Part shown: piece after piece, positions 9,892-20,984 of the stretch | How the letters are laid out: the number at the start of each line of letters is the position of its first letter | Position numbering within the stretch: position 1 is the first letter of the stretch | From: Procambarus clarkii | Lineage: Eukaryota; Arthropoda; Malacostraca; Decapoda; Cambaridae | NCBI RefSeq assembly: GCF_040958095.1 | Contig: NC_091237.1 | Coordinates: 11,066,723 to 11,130,722 of the forward strand | Direction of reading: 5' to 3' | Length of the DNA stretch: 64,000 nt | Program-made: the position numbers and the translations under genes | Notes under the pieces: model-generated | The model's database searches: none | What the model was told of the DNA's origin: nothing | What the model saw: the letters and a program-made list of their open reading frames with translations, nothing else

Positions 9892-12260
9892 CAGTGGTAC
9901 CTCGGAATGTGAGTATCCCTGTATGCGAGTTTTTCGGAAGACGAGCAGGATTTCCTCAAAAAATGTCTCGGAAGGCGAGGGTTACCTCGGGACGCGAGTT
10001 TGTTGATACGCGTACAGGCCGACCTAGCGCGTGGTGGTTCGGCGATCGTCGCCTCTCTGCCCCGCCGCCCCTCAGTTTACCATTGTCTCGCGCTCAGTGA
10101 CTACCCCCACATCAATTCTTCTCGCGGATTTTCAGTGTTTTGTTGGATTTTTGGTGATTTGACTATACAATTTGTTATTATATATCTCACCATGGGTCCC
10201 AAGAAAACCAGTGGTAAGGATAAAGGCCAGAAAGCCCATGTGAGGATGATAATAGAGGAGAAACAAGAGATCATTCGGAAGCATGAGAACGGTACACGTG
10301 TTGTTGAACTTTGTAGGCAGTACAACAAAGCCACATCAACAATATGCACTATACTTAAGAAGAAAAATGAGATTATGGGTGCTAAAGTGGCAAAAGGAGT
10401 AAGAACAATAACGAAACAAAGACCACAAATACTTGAAGAAGTGGAAAAGTTGTTATTAATTTGGATACACGACAAGGAGTTAAGGGGTGATAGTGTTTCG
10501 GAGGCCATTATTTGTGAGAAAGCCAGGGTGTTGCACGAAGACCTTCTAAAGAATACCCCTGCAACGAGTGATGCAGATACGAAAGAGTTTAAGGCAAGCA
10601 GGGGCTGGTTTGAAAAATTTAGAAGAAGTGGTATCCATAGTGTTACAAGGCATGGGGAGGCAGCCAGCTCAGACAAACCAGCCGCTGGACGATTTATTGA
10701 CGAATTTAAAGAGTTTGCAGAGGCTGAGGGATACCTACCGCAACAAGTGTTTAATTGTGACGAAACAGGACTGTTTTGGAAAAGAATGCCTAAGAGGACA
10801 TACATTACCAAGGAGGAAAAATCCTTGCCCGGACACAAGCCTATGAAAGATAGGTTTACGCTTGTGCTGTGTTCAAATGCGAGTGGCGATTTGAAAATTA
10901 AACCCTTGCTCGTGTATCATTCTGAAAATCCAAGGGTTTTCAAACAGTATAAAGTGCAGAAAACCCATTTGTGTGTGATGTGGAAGTCTAATAAAAAAGC
11001 ATGGGTGACTAGGCTTATTTTTTCGGAGTGGGTGAATGAAGTGGTGTGCCCTGCCATAGAAATATCTGCAGGAGAAACATTTGCCACTCAAAGCCGTGCT
11101 TCTCCTCGACAATGCTCCTGCTCATCCTCCAGGCTTGGAAGATGATTTGTTGCCCAGATACAATAAATTCCTCAGTTAAATTCCTTCCTCCCAACATCAC
11201 TCCTCTAATTCAGCCTATGGACCAGAAAATCATAGCGAATTTTAAGGAACTTTATGAAAGGGCACTTCTCCAGAAATGTTTTGAAGTGACTGAAGCCACA
11301 AACCTCACCCTCAAAGAGTTCTGGAAACAGCATTTTAACATTTGTAGTGCTTTAAAACTCGTTGACAAAGCCTGGCAAGAAGTGACTCAAAGAACCCTGA
11401 TCTCTGGCTGGAGAAAATTGTGGCCTGAATGTGTGAGAGAACTAGACTTTGAGGGGTTTGAGCCTATACATGATGCGCCTATTGTTGAGGAAATTGTTAG
11501 TCTAGGCCAGCAAATGGGCTTGGAATTGGATGTTGATGATGTGGAGGAGTTGGTGGAAGAACACAACGAAGAACTGACCACCGAAGAACTCCTAGCCCTT
11601 CAACAGGAACAGCAAGCCAACGCAGCAGCAGATGATTCTGCAGTGGAGGAGGAGGTGGCAGCAGCAGCAGCGAATGTCCCTTCTGCAGTAATTAAGAAGG
11701 TGTGTCAGATGTGGGAAGAGATTCAAACAATTGTTGAAAAGACTCACCCAGAGAAAGCTGTAGTAGGCCGTTGTCTTAATCTTTTCAATGACAATGTGAT
11801 GCCTTACTACAGAGACAGCTTGCGAAGAAGGGAAAAGCAAGCTTCCATGGACAGATTTGTGGTGAGGAAATCGAGCAGTGAGCCTCAGCCAGGACCTAGT
11901 GGCACTCAGATAAAACGTCCCAGGGAGAGCACACCAGAAAGGTCCTCACTGCCTAATGTGATAATGGAAGGGGACTCCCCTTCCAAACAGTAACTCCTCT
12001 CCTCCTCCCCCCTCCTCACCATCTTCCATACGCCTACAGCACTCAACAGCAAGGTAAGTAATAACTGGAACATAGTTTTGTAGGTTTATTTAGATGAATT
12101 AGGTATAAAATTTAGTTTGATGTGGGGTTTTTGGGGTAGTCAGGAATGGATTAATTCATTTCCCTTTATTTCTTATGGGGAAATTAGCTTCGGAATGCGA
12201 GTTTTCGGAATACGAGGCGTCTCCAGGAACCAATTAAACTCTTAAACTGAGGTATGCCTG
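9892..12260 (+). mobile_element. Tigger/pogo-type DNA transposon, near-full-length
   Basis: A 2369-bp element flanked by TA dinucleotides (9890-9891, 12261-12262). Its terminal inverted repeats are CAGTGGTACCTCGGAATG on the left and a right end that reads, on the other strand, CAGGCATACCTCAGTTTAAG. A subterminal block (TTCGGAATGCGAGTTTTCGG near 12190) is inverted relative to the left end. It encodes one transposase (next entry). Size, TA target and pogo-like transposase agree with the Tc1/mariner-pogo (Tigger) superfamily. It is the likely source of the short derivatives at 21305-22222 and 25212-26118. Confidence 0.93.
10192..11993 (+). pseudogene. Tigger-type transposase, two frameshifts
   Basis: ATG at 10192 (MGPKKTSGKDKGQK) opens a pogo-family transposase. 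The parts are an N-terminal helix-turn-helix DNA-binding region (RMIIEEKQEIIRKHENG, LCRQYNKATSTICTIL), a CENP-B-type second HTH (ASRGWFEKFRRSGIHSV), a DDE catalytic core with first Asp in VFNCDETGLFWKRMP, second Asp in LLLDNAPAHPP and third in PLIQPMDQ, and a C-terminal tail ending MEGDSPSKQ. The frame shifts near 11055-11060 (to the frame of LLLDNAP) and back out near 11165-11175. There are no internal stops apart from those caused by the shifts. About 600 codons in total is close to the expected family length. The copy is inactive but young-looking. Confidence 0.9.
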
Positions 12261-12376
12261 TACTTGGTCATAAAAGTATGTGTACACATTTGGTATCATA
12301 CTGCATGTGTATAGGAAGAAATGTTCATGTTTATCAACCAGAATGCTCAATAATATGTTGATCGTTTGATAATGTC

Positions 12377-12621
12377 AGGGCGCCTGACAGCTGGGTGGAC
12401 AGCGCTTTGGATTTGTAGTCCTGAGGTTCCGGGTTGGATCCCCGGTGGAGGCGGAGACAAATGGGCGAAATGTTTTTCACTCTGATGCCCCTGTTACACA
12501 GCAGTAAATTGGTACCTGGGAGTTACAGCTGCTACGGGCTGCTTCCTGGGGGGGGGGGGGGGTGGAAGACTGGGCCGCGGGGACACTAAGCCCCGAAATT
12601 ATCTCAAGATAACCTCAAGAT
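12377..12621 (+). mobile_element. tRNA-derived SINE
   Basis: It has a tRNA-like head (GGGCGCCTGACAGCTGGGTG with a B-box-like GGGTTGGATCC), then a shared body (GACAAATGGGCG..., CAGCAGTAAATTGGTACCTG, GGGCTGCTTCCTGGGG) and the common tail GGGCCGCGGGGACACTAAG with CTCAAGATAACCTCAAGA. The same architecture recurs six more times in the window with different heads. A poly(G) run of about 13 interrupts the body at 12549-12561. Confidence 0.88.
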
Positions 12622-13094
12622 GATGTGAAGTGTGTAAATATTAAATTGGGTGAGGAAGCTTGAGCTACCTCATCCGTGTGTATTTATTCCTCAATAAATT
12701 TACAGTATTTCAATTAATCAAACTATACTATAAAAAGAGTTGCTTTCACTCATGTCTAATGGGCAGAAAGTCTGTAATACCTAAATCTGTATTTGTAAAT
12801 GTAGGTATTTGGGAAACCGTTGGTGCCATTCTCCCAGAGGAGTACATTTGCATTGTTGACAGAACCATCATGGGCATGAATTCTAGTTCCAAGAAAACTT
12901 CACTGACTAGAGGAAGTCTTCTACTTTGGACATAAACAAACAGTTGAACATGAGGACAATCTTCCTCATTTTCCCTGGTGGCATCACATGGCTTCATTTT
13001 GCAGGGGGAGCAGCTGACACAGTAAAGTTCTGTTCAGTTTCACTATGCACACCACTACCACTAGTCATAACACTGCTAAAAGAACATTCCTGGA

Positions 13095-13655
13095 TTGTAT
13101 CTGGATAGGGTTCTGGGAGTTCCTCTACTCCCCAAGCCTCTCCTGGGGTCAGGCTTGACTTGTGAGCTTGGTCCAACAGGCTGTTGCTAGGAGTAGCCCG
13201 CGGCCTCACATAGCCACCATATCCCGGTTAATCTGGCACTTCGTGAAGAAAACCATCCAGTTTTTTCTTGATCTCTGTGGATCCCTGATGTTTATACAGT
13301 GTTATCTAATTGTGCCTATGGAACCTCTGCACTTTACTGGTTCTAATCTGAATTTCCTTCCATATCGTTTACTCCACTATGTTATTTTACTGTGTAAGAT
13401 TTGGGACCTGGCCCTCCAGTATTTTCCGTGTGTATATTATTTTATATATCTCTCATCTTCTTTCTAAGGAGTACATTTGGAGAGTTCTGAAACGATCCCA
13501 ATAATTCAGGTGCTTTATCGTATCTATGTATGTCATATATGTTTTCTGTATTCCCTCTTTTTCAGCAATCTCTTCTGCTTTGAAGGTAAAGTGAGTATCG
13601 AGCAGTACTCAAGACGGGGACAGCACAATTGATTTGAATAGTACAACCATTGTGA
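13095..13655 (-). mobile_element. CR1-like LINE family A, 3' fragment
   Basis: Reading on the minus strand it gives degenerate LEYCSILT, YTHGKYW, YGRKFRLEPVKCRGSIGTIR and CINIRDP, then the family A non-coding end with TCCAACAGCCTGTTGG-type text and CCCAGAACCC. It is the same order as the plus-strand copy at 26878-27583. Many stops and frameshifts. Confidence 0.78.
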
Positions 13656-14439
13656 TAGATACATGGTTTTGAAGGTTCTTGCAATCCATCATTTTGTTTT
13701 TCTGACTGATGCAATATTTGCTTGGTTATGCTCCCTAAACGTTAGGTCATCAGACATCAATTGTCTCAGAGAAGTTGTGTTAACTGGGGCTCCAATTGTC
13801 TTTATAGTGAAAATGGAAGGTGTAGTAAGTGAACTGGTGCTAGTGAGAGAGCTGTGTGGAGCTCTGAGGGCAGAGTTGATTTCCCTGCGGGAGGAGCTAC
13901 GACAAATGCAAGAGCTAAAACAGACGAAACAACGTCAAGAGGAAGCAAATAAGGAGAGCAGCTGTAGAAAGTCTTCGCCTTGGAATGTCGTAAAGGACAG
14001 GGGTCTTAAGAAGACTGATAAAACCACCTACAGATGTCATAAAGACTTCCAACCCATTCACCGTGCTGGAAGACTTTCAGTGCTGTACGGAGACTGCAGT
14101 TCACTTGAAAAGTCAAGGCAACGAAGGGAGTGCAAGTCCATAAGGTGCTCACAAAGTAAAGGAAGTACCTAAGCGTATTTTGATTGAGGTAGATTCCCAG
14201 GTGAGGTATTTGGATAAAGCTTTTTGTGCCAGATAGGGGGAACTGGTTAAGGGTTTGCTAGCTGGGAGCTGGAATTGGTGATATAGTAAATAACATGAAT
14301 GATATTTTGGCTGGAAATGGGAACAAACCCATTATTTGTTTCAGTTCATTTCCAGTGGAAATGATATAGGACGAGTTTGAAGTGAGGCACTGATACAGAG
14401 GTTTAAGACAGCCATAGAATTAGTTAGGATCAAGGGAGA

Positions 14440-14677
14440 AATCCTGATCATATATGGCATTCTTCCAAGAATGGGAGTTGGAAACGAATGGTTGTCGAGG
14501 ACACTTGATGTCATTTGCCGACTGGATAAATATTGTAAATCAAATGCAATATCATTCATTGATAACTGGGAAGACTTCTATGGCAGGAATGACATGTTTG
14601 CTCGGTATGGGGTGCATTTATCTAGGGCTGGGGTTGTTGCTGTTGCCAACACATTGTTAGATGAGGAGGGGGAGTAG
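14440..14677 (+). pseudogene. LINE ORF1 SGNH/GDSL esterase-like fragment
   Basis: The frame reads ILIIYGILPRMGVGNEWLSR, then NAISFIDNWEDFYGRNDMFA and YGVHLSRAGVVAVANTLLDE. The closing FxxxGVHLSxxG block is the Asp-x-x-His region of SGNH hydrolases with the Asp replaced here (ARYGVHLS). Such an esterase domain is known in ORF1 of CR1-group LINEs. The fragment supports assigning the surrounding element to that group. It is isolated by stops on both sides. Confidence 0.7.
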
Positions 14678-15806
14678 CGATATAGGGAAGATATGTAGGT
14701 AGGGAAAAATCTTAAATGTAGTCTCAAAGAGGGAATCAGAACTGAGCCCTGAGCTGAATCAGAATTTGGCTAGAATTAAACAAAAAAAAATAAAATCTTG
14801 CAGGAGTTATATACAGGCTCCCAAATTTAGAATGGAAGCAAAGCATCTTTGGAATGAAATATCTAAGAGTATCTAGGTCAAACAGTATGAGTGACTTTAA
14901 TTTTAGTGGAATAAACTGGATTAACAGAGTAGGGAATAATGAAGCATAAGATTTTCTAGAATTAATTGACAATTGCTGTCTTAAGCAACACATTAAGGCA
15001 CAAATGCAGAAAAATAATATTTTACTTAGTGTTAACTAAGAGAAACCCAAATTAATGCCATCGAAATAGGGAGTGTGCTAGGGAACAGTGATCACAAAGA
15101 AATTAGATTTAGCATAGGATGGAATAGATTTGTAGGAAATTTTTTTAATGTGCCAGATTTTCAAAAAGCTAATTTTAATGGCCCAAGAAATTTTTGGGGT
15201 GAAATAGATTAGAAAGTCGTGGGCATGGGGGGTGGGCCAGTGTTGGAGCGAGACGTGAACCCAGCGATGGGTAATGTAAAAAGGGATTTCGGTGTGGATT
15301 CAAAATATAATTTATTTAAAAATATTCTAAGCAAAGCACAGGAATGTAGTATACCATACAAATTCAATAGATCAAATAATAATGACCCAAAATAGATAAC
15401 AAAGGATCTGAAAAATCTTAAAGGTAGAGAGCTTGGTACAAAAGGATTAAGAATGGGGAAGTCAGTTTAGAACAAGAATTCGTTCAATTGGTTAGAAATG
15501 TTAAAAAAAGAGATAAGGAGACCAAAAAAGAAACTATGACATTCGCATTGCAGGGCAAGCAGACACACATCCTAAAGGGTTTTTTCAGTTATATTGAACA
15601 AAGGATAGGTCCATTAAAAACTGAGACAGGTCAGATAACTGATAATGACAAAAAAATGAGTAGTATTTTTAATAAATATTTTACTGTATGTGTGTTTACT
15701 AAAGAGGAGCTTAACATTATGCCTTCAGCCGAATAGGTCTGTAGGTGGGGAATAGGACAGGTTGACTGAAAACATCCATCCTGGTAACTGCTAAACTAAA
15801 CAAATA

Positions 15807-16160
15807 GTGAAATTTAAGCCAAACAAATCCCCAGGGCCAGGTGAAGTGTTTGCCAGGATGCTTAAAGAATGCAAAGAGGAGCTTTGTGAGCTATTGTCAA
15901 CCATGCTTAATAAATCTTTGGTGTCAGGCAGAGTGCCAGAGACATGGAAGATTGCTAATGTGGTTCCCATTTTCAAGAAAGGTGATAGATCACTTGTGCC
16001 AAACCAATTAGCTAATTGACGTTAACTATTATGAACAAAGTTTTCTAATAGTTAGCTAATTGGCTAATTAGCTAGTTATCTAATACCTAAGATGTTAGCT
16101 AATTGGCTAATTGACAGGTCTGTTGTGGGAAAGTTATTTGAATCGATAATTACCAATACC
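15807..16160 (+). pseudogene. LINE reverse transcriptase, N-terminal part
   Basis: The open stretch reads KFKPNKSPGPGEVFARMLKE, then ELLSTMLNKSLVSGRVPETW and KIANVVPIFKKGDRSLVPN, the usual opening of a CR1-type reverse transcriptase. The expected next block (YRPISLTS) is replaced by an AT-rich string of TTAGCTAATTGGCTAATT-like repeats (about 16005-16120), after which VVGKLFESIIT resumes. Several stops. Confidence 0.8.
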
Positions 16161-16378
16161 ATTCTTTTCGAAAAACAAATTAATAAACGAGTTACAATGT
16201 GGTTTTTACGAATGTTCGTTCATGTTTAACAAAATTGTTATTTCATTCCAGCATAGTTAATGCAGTTGATAGTGGTAAGGTTTGTGATGTTGTACCTTGA
16301 CTTCAGCAAAGCTTAAACACAGTGCCACATGAAAGACTGATTATAAAGTTAGAGGTTCACGGTATTGGGGGTGCTATA

Positions 16379-17520
16379 CAGTGGCACCTCGACTTATGAC
16401 TGCCCCTACTTATGAATTTTTCGAGTTACGACGTAAATTTCTTCGGAAAATGTGATTCAACTTGAGACCTTTGCCTTTCCTAGCAACTTTGTTGATACGC
16501 ATGTGGGTTCGACTGATCGCGCAGTTCCTGGTCGCATGGCTGACCCCGCCTCACTTTACCAGAGCTGCCCGCATAGTGACGATCGTGCTTGTAAACAATC
16601 GGTGGTAAGGTTCAACCTAAGAAATCGCATATGAGGATGATCATAGAGGAAACACAAGAGATCATTTGTGAAACATGAAAATGGTATGAGGGTTGTTGAT
16701 GTAGAGTAGAGGATGTCTCGTCCTCATTTATTAAGAATATGTGTGCAGTATGGGAAGAATTGCAAAGTTTTGCTGAAAAGTGTCACCCAAATCAAGCTGT
16801 AGCAGGCCATTGTGTTAACCTTTTAAATGACCTTGTGATGTCTCACTTCAGACAAGTGTTACAACATAGGGGAAAAAAAAGTGTCATGAGTCAGGTTTTT
16901 AGTGAGAAAAACAAGCAGTGAAACACAAGCAGGTCCTAGTGGTATGCAGGCAAAATGTAGGAGAGAGTTCCCCATAAGTCATCATTGCCTGATGTTATAA
17001 TGGAAGGGGATTCTCCCCCCAAACACTAACACCTCCACCCCTCCTCCTCCTCCTCACTGTCTTCCATATGCCTACCTTGAAGTTACCTGAGATTTCGGAG
17101 CTTAGCGGCCTCGCGGCCCAGTCGTTGACCAGGCCTCCTTGTTGCTGGACTGGTCAACCAGGCTGTTGGACGCAGCTGCTCGCAGCCTGATGTATGAGTC
17201 ACAGCCTGGTTGATCAGGTATCCTATGGAGGTGTTTGTAAAGTTCTCTCTTGAACACTGTGCGGGGTCGGCCAGTTATGCCGCTTATGTGTAGTGGAAGT
17301 GTGTTGGCCAGTCTCGGGCCTCTGATGTTGATAGTCCTCATTCAAGGCAAGATACACACACATACAGTACTGTATTGTAGCTCAAGTAAATATTTTTGGG
17401 GATGTGGAACAGATTAATTCAATTTACATTATTTCTTATGGGAAAATTAGTTTCCACTTAACGAATTTTCGACTTACGACCCATCTCTGGGAACGGATTA
17501 AATTCGTAAGTCGAGGTAAA
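16379..17520 (+). mobile_element. Tigger-type derivative, internally deleted
   Basis: Inserted at TA in LINE family C. The left end is CAGTGGCACCTCGACTTATG. The right end, CGTAAGTCGAGG at about 17500-17512, is its decayed inverted copy. It retains traces of the transposase start (HMRMIIEETQEII) joined to the C-terminal segment (CAVWEELQSFAEKCHPNQAV, ending GDSPPKH), so the catalytic core is missing. The terminal sequence differs from the 9892 family, so this is a separate subfamily. It is itself interrupted by a LINE D tail at 17076-17345. Confidence 0.8.
17076..17345 (-). mobile_element. CR1-like LINE family D, 3' end (longest copy)
   Basis: The minus strand is open over 79 codons: RTINIRGPRLANTLPLHISG, GRPRTVFKRELYKHLHRIPD, QPGCDSYIRLRAAASNSLVD, then WSTTGPRGR. 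The INIRGPRL...FKREL block is the CR1-type C-terminal end, related to family A. The non-coding tail (GGCCGCGAGGCCGCTAAG..., CTCAGGTAACTTCAAGGT) matches the tail of the tRNA-derived SINEs. Shorter copies lie at 46282-46425, 58752-58909 and 41895-41965. Confidence 0.82.
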
Positions 17521-17533
17521 TATTGTAAGTGGA

Positions 17534-17845
17534 GTGCTTCAATGCTCTGTCCTGGGACCTCTTGTTATTCATAACACTGTATATATAAATGATTTAGATT
17601 CGAGTTTGAGCAGCAATGTTTACGAATTTGCCGATGATACAAAAATCGGAAGGGAAATAAACATGGAAAAAGATTCACTATCACTTGAAGACTATCTAAA
17701 TAGGGTTTTGAAATGGTCAAAAGATTGGCAGATGCAGTTTAATACTGACAAAGGTAAGGTTTTTAGGTTAGGTAATGATATAGTTATAAGATACGAGCTT
17801 GGTGGTGTTGAGATTGCGAAGTCAGATTGTGAAAGGGATCTGTGA
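17534..17845 (+). pseudogene. LINE reverse transcriptase, catalytic part
   Basis: The open frame contains SVLGPLVIHNTVYINDL (palm motif region after a GVxQxSVLGPLxF signature) and VYEFADDTKIGREI, where ADD corresponds to the catalytic FADD box. ALKWSKDWQMQFNTDKGKV-like text (VLKWSKDWQMQFNTDKGKV) follows. It continues family C from the other side of the 16379-17520 insertion. Confidence 0.85.
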
Positions 17846-18138
17846 TTTATGATAAGTAAGAATTTAAAACCAAAAAATCGATGCACAAATGTTCGTAAAA
17901 TAACAAATAGGACACTGGGTTTTATTAATTGAAGCGTTATTAATAAGACATCTGGTGTTGTCCTTCAGCTATATCTTGCTCTGGTTAGGCCCCATTTAGA
18001 TTATGCAGTTCAGTTTTGGTCGCCATACGACCAAAATATAATGATATAAATGAATGAAATAAATTCACTAGAACGCATCCTGCATAGGATGACAGTTAAT
18101 CCCACAAGTTAGAAACCTGTCATATGAAGAAAGATTAA

Positions 18139-19195
18139 CACTTTCGCGCTCTCCACAAAGGTCACTCGGCCAACCGAATGTGCGCGCTGCGTTTTTATCG
18201 CTTAAGCGTAAAAACAAAAATGTGTATACTCTTTTTACTCTTCTGGCCTTAGTTCTCATGCTACGTATTTCATTTTGGTACCAACGTGTTCGCAATAAAA
18301 TTCTCTAGAAGAACATTAGTAAAATAAGTCACGAAACATATAGGGATACCAGCACCAAATAACTACGTAGATGACTCGCCGTGAGCGCCCATCAGCAACA
18401 AAATGTTTTTACTCTTGGGATTGTAATCACCTCCAGACTTGTTCTACAGCGTTAATTTTGGTATCAATGGACTCGCAATGAAATTCCCAACACGGTGATA
18501 TGAATATAAGCATAGAATAATGATGCAGCCCGCCCGCAAGAGTGTGGGAAGTGGTGAAATTGTTACCCGGTATCGGTGACGGGACGACGCACGGCGCTTT
18601 GAAAGTTTATACTTATTTCACTCTCATGACAATAATTTTCTATGTACGTCATTCATTTTTATGTCAATGTGTTCGCAATAAAATGTTCTATGTGCCCATA
18701 GGTAAAAAATATCAACAAAGCGTAAGTTAGAATAGCGACAAATATAAAACAACGCTGGAACATATCAGCGAGTGTCAAACACACACGAAATATTTTTACT
18801 TTTGTTATGTTTGTCAAGATTATACTTGTTGCACACAGTTATTTTTGGTTGTATATTGATCGGAATAAAATTCCCTAAACAGACATATGCATATAATACA
18901 TGATATGGGGAAAGAATTACCAGTATAAACGGCTAAAGTCACCCACCTGCAACCCGTTGGGGACAAAATACCATTTGATCGAAGTTATCCACACCTTTCA
19001 TGAACTTATTGTACCATGCAGCCTAGTGGTGAGAAAGAGAGCCTCATAGCGCGCAGTTTGAAACAAACCCAAAGTAAATCGGATAAAAATTGAATTTTAT
19101 ACAAATATTTTAAAAGTAGACATAACTTTATGTCCACTATGCGTTTACGTTAGACGAAACCGAACGCGCCGGCGCGTCCAGATAGCGCGAAAGTG
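18139..19195. mobile_element. TTAA-type non-autonomous element with internal ~190-bp repeats
   Basis: A 1057-bp insertion with exact TTAA duplications (18135-18138, 19196-19199) and inverted ends CACTTTCGCGCTCTCC and, on the opposite strand at the right, CACTTTCGCGCTATCTGG. Outside the TTAA the LINE reading (YEERL|xRLEL) closes perfectly, proving a clean insertion. Inside, a block around GGTATCAATGTGTTCGCAAT AAAATTCT repeats at about 18277, 18460, 18659 and 18847 (spacing 183-199 bp). No transposase. TTAA target choice is the mark of the piggyBac superfamily; the assignment beyond that is inferred. Confidence 0.82.
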
Positions 19196-19627
19196 TTAAC
19201 AAGGCTTGAATTACATTTGCTGGAAAAGCAAAAAAAAAAAAAGAGTTTGGAGTGACATGATAGAGGTGTACAAGTGGATGAATGGATATAACTAAGGGTA
19301 TATTAGTAGGACATTAAAAGTACTGTATCAACACAAGATAGAACAAGAAACAATGGTTATAAATTGGATAGGTTTAGATTTAGGAAAGACATGGTTAAAT
19401 ATTGGTTTGTTAACAGGGCTTGTTGATTTGTGGAACCAATTACCGCATAATGTGATGGAGGTGAGGTCACTTGATTGTTTCAAGAGTGGGTTGGACATGT
19501 ATGAGTGGGATTGGGTGGTTATAAATAGGAGCTGCCTCGTATGGGCCAATAGGTCTTTCGCAGTTACCTTTATTCTTATGCTCTTATGTATAAATTGGAT
19601 AAGCTTAGTTTTAGGAAAACTGAGATA

Positions 19628-20565
19628 CAGTGGAACCTCAATTGACGTACTTAATCCATTCCAACACCGAGCTCGTCATGTGAAACGCTCTTCTTTCAAA
19701 GCAAATATCCCCATTTAAAATAATGGAAATCAAATTAATCCGTTCTACCGCCGAAAAACTTCAATATGATAATCGATTTTTTAAATAATGGAGCAGTCTA
19801 CCTGACATACACTGAACAAACGTTTGACTTTTTTTTTTTCAAATTTGTTAAATTTTTATTTTCATTTTTTTTATAGAAAAAGGTTCGTCAGTGTATCTCA
19901 GGTAGGCTGCTCCATTTTGTATAAAAAATAAAAATAAATAAAAAAAAATTGAAAAAAGAAATCATAAAGGTTCGTTCAGTGTTTATCAGGTAGGATGTTC
20001 CATTGACATTTTATTTTTCATTTTTGTTCAATTTGGTTTGTATTTTTTTTTATTAATAACGGAGCAGCCTATCTGGCACACACTGAACGAACCTTTGATA
20101 TTTTTCCTTTATTCAATTTTTTATTATTATTATTATTATTATACAAAATTGAGCTGCCTACCTGACAGTCACTGAAGGAACCTTTATGACTTTTTTTTTT
20201 TTTTTTTAAATGTAGCAGCTACCTCACATACACTAAACGAACCTTTTTGACATTTGTTCTCTTTTCAATTTTTTTTTATTTTTTCTAATTTTGTCTAAAC
20301 AAAAATCAATGCTTTGCAACATTACAACAGTCACCTCTTTGCATCCCAGTATCATTAGCATCTGTAAAACACAAAAAACAGTTATTTGCATTGTCGGAGG
20401 TGTCCAAGAATTTGCGAGAACCAACGGGAACGCTAGGAAGCACTACGTGCTTTTCTCGTTAAACAAACGAAAGCTCGTCAATCAAGACAAATTTTCGCCG
20501 AGTGGCGAGCTCGTTATCCAAAATGCTCGTAGAGTGAGGAGCTCGTCTCACTCGAGGTTCCACTG
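19628..20565. mobile_element. Tigger-like MITE with inverted internal sub-repeats
   Basis: A 938-bp element flanked by TA (19626-19627, 20566-20567), with inverted ends CAGTGGAACCTCAATTGACG and, from the right, CAGTGGAACCTCGAGTGAGA. It sits inside a LINE C tail. The interior holds six diverged copies of a motif of about 40 bp (for example CACTGAACGAACCTTTGATA), two of them inverted. A/T homopolymers separate them. No coding capacity. Confidence 0.85.
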
Positions 20566-20984
20566 TACTGGTTCGGTGACAGGGTTGTTGATTTGTGGAA
20601 CTAATTACCGTGTAACGTAAAATAGGATCCCTTGATTGTTTCAAGTGTAGGTTAGACGTGTGAATGAGATTGGTTGGATATAAATAGGGGCTGCTTTGTA
20701 TGAGCCAATTGGCCTTCTGCAGTTACCTTTATTCTTATGTTGTTCTTATGTAGGAACCATCGATTGCCTCTTTATGTAGCTATCATATTTTATTATTGGA
20801 TGTTTGCTGTGGACACTTTCATCTTGAAATGGAATTGGTGGGACTTGCCTCAGCCTTTGGTTCAGCTTCTCTCTGTGATGGTCAGGCTTGAGGTCTTTGT
20901 GGGCCCATCATTGACATCTCTCATCTGTAGTCAGTTCAGCTTTGGTTCCTGGTCCTTTTTTACACTTTGCCCTTTGCCCTTGAC

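Larger units (their letters stand above)
13800..20755 (+). mobile_element. CR1-like LINE family C, long degenerate copy with three insertions
   Basis: Domains lie in the expected order on the plus strand. A coiled-coil start of ORF1 (ELVLVRELCGALRAELISLR, about 13830) is followed by an SGNH/GDSL-esterase-like segment (14440-14677). Then come endonuclease traces (DFNFSGINW near 14892, GNSDHKEIRFS near 15082), reverse transcriptase (15807-16378 and 17524-18134), and the C-terminal end with the 3' tail CAGTTACCTTTATTCTTATG (about 19200-19585). A second, 3'-truncated copy of the tail follows (19586-20755). It is cut by a Tigger derivative (16379-17520), a TTAA element (18139-19195) and a MITE (19628-20565). 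All ORFs are broken. Confidence 0.82.
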
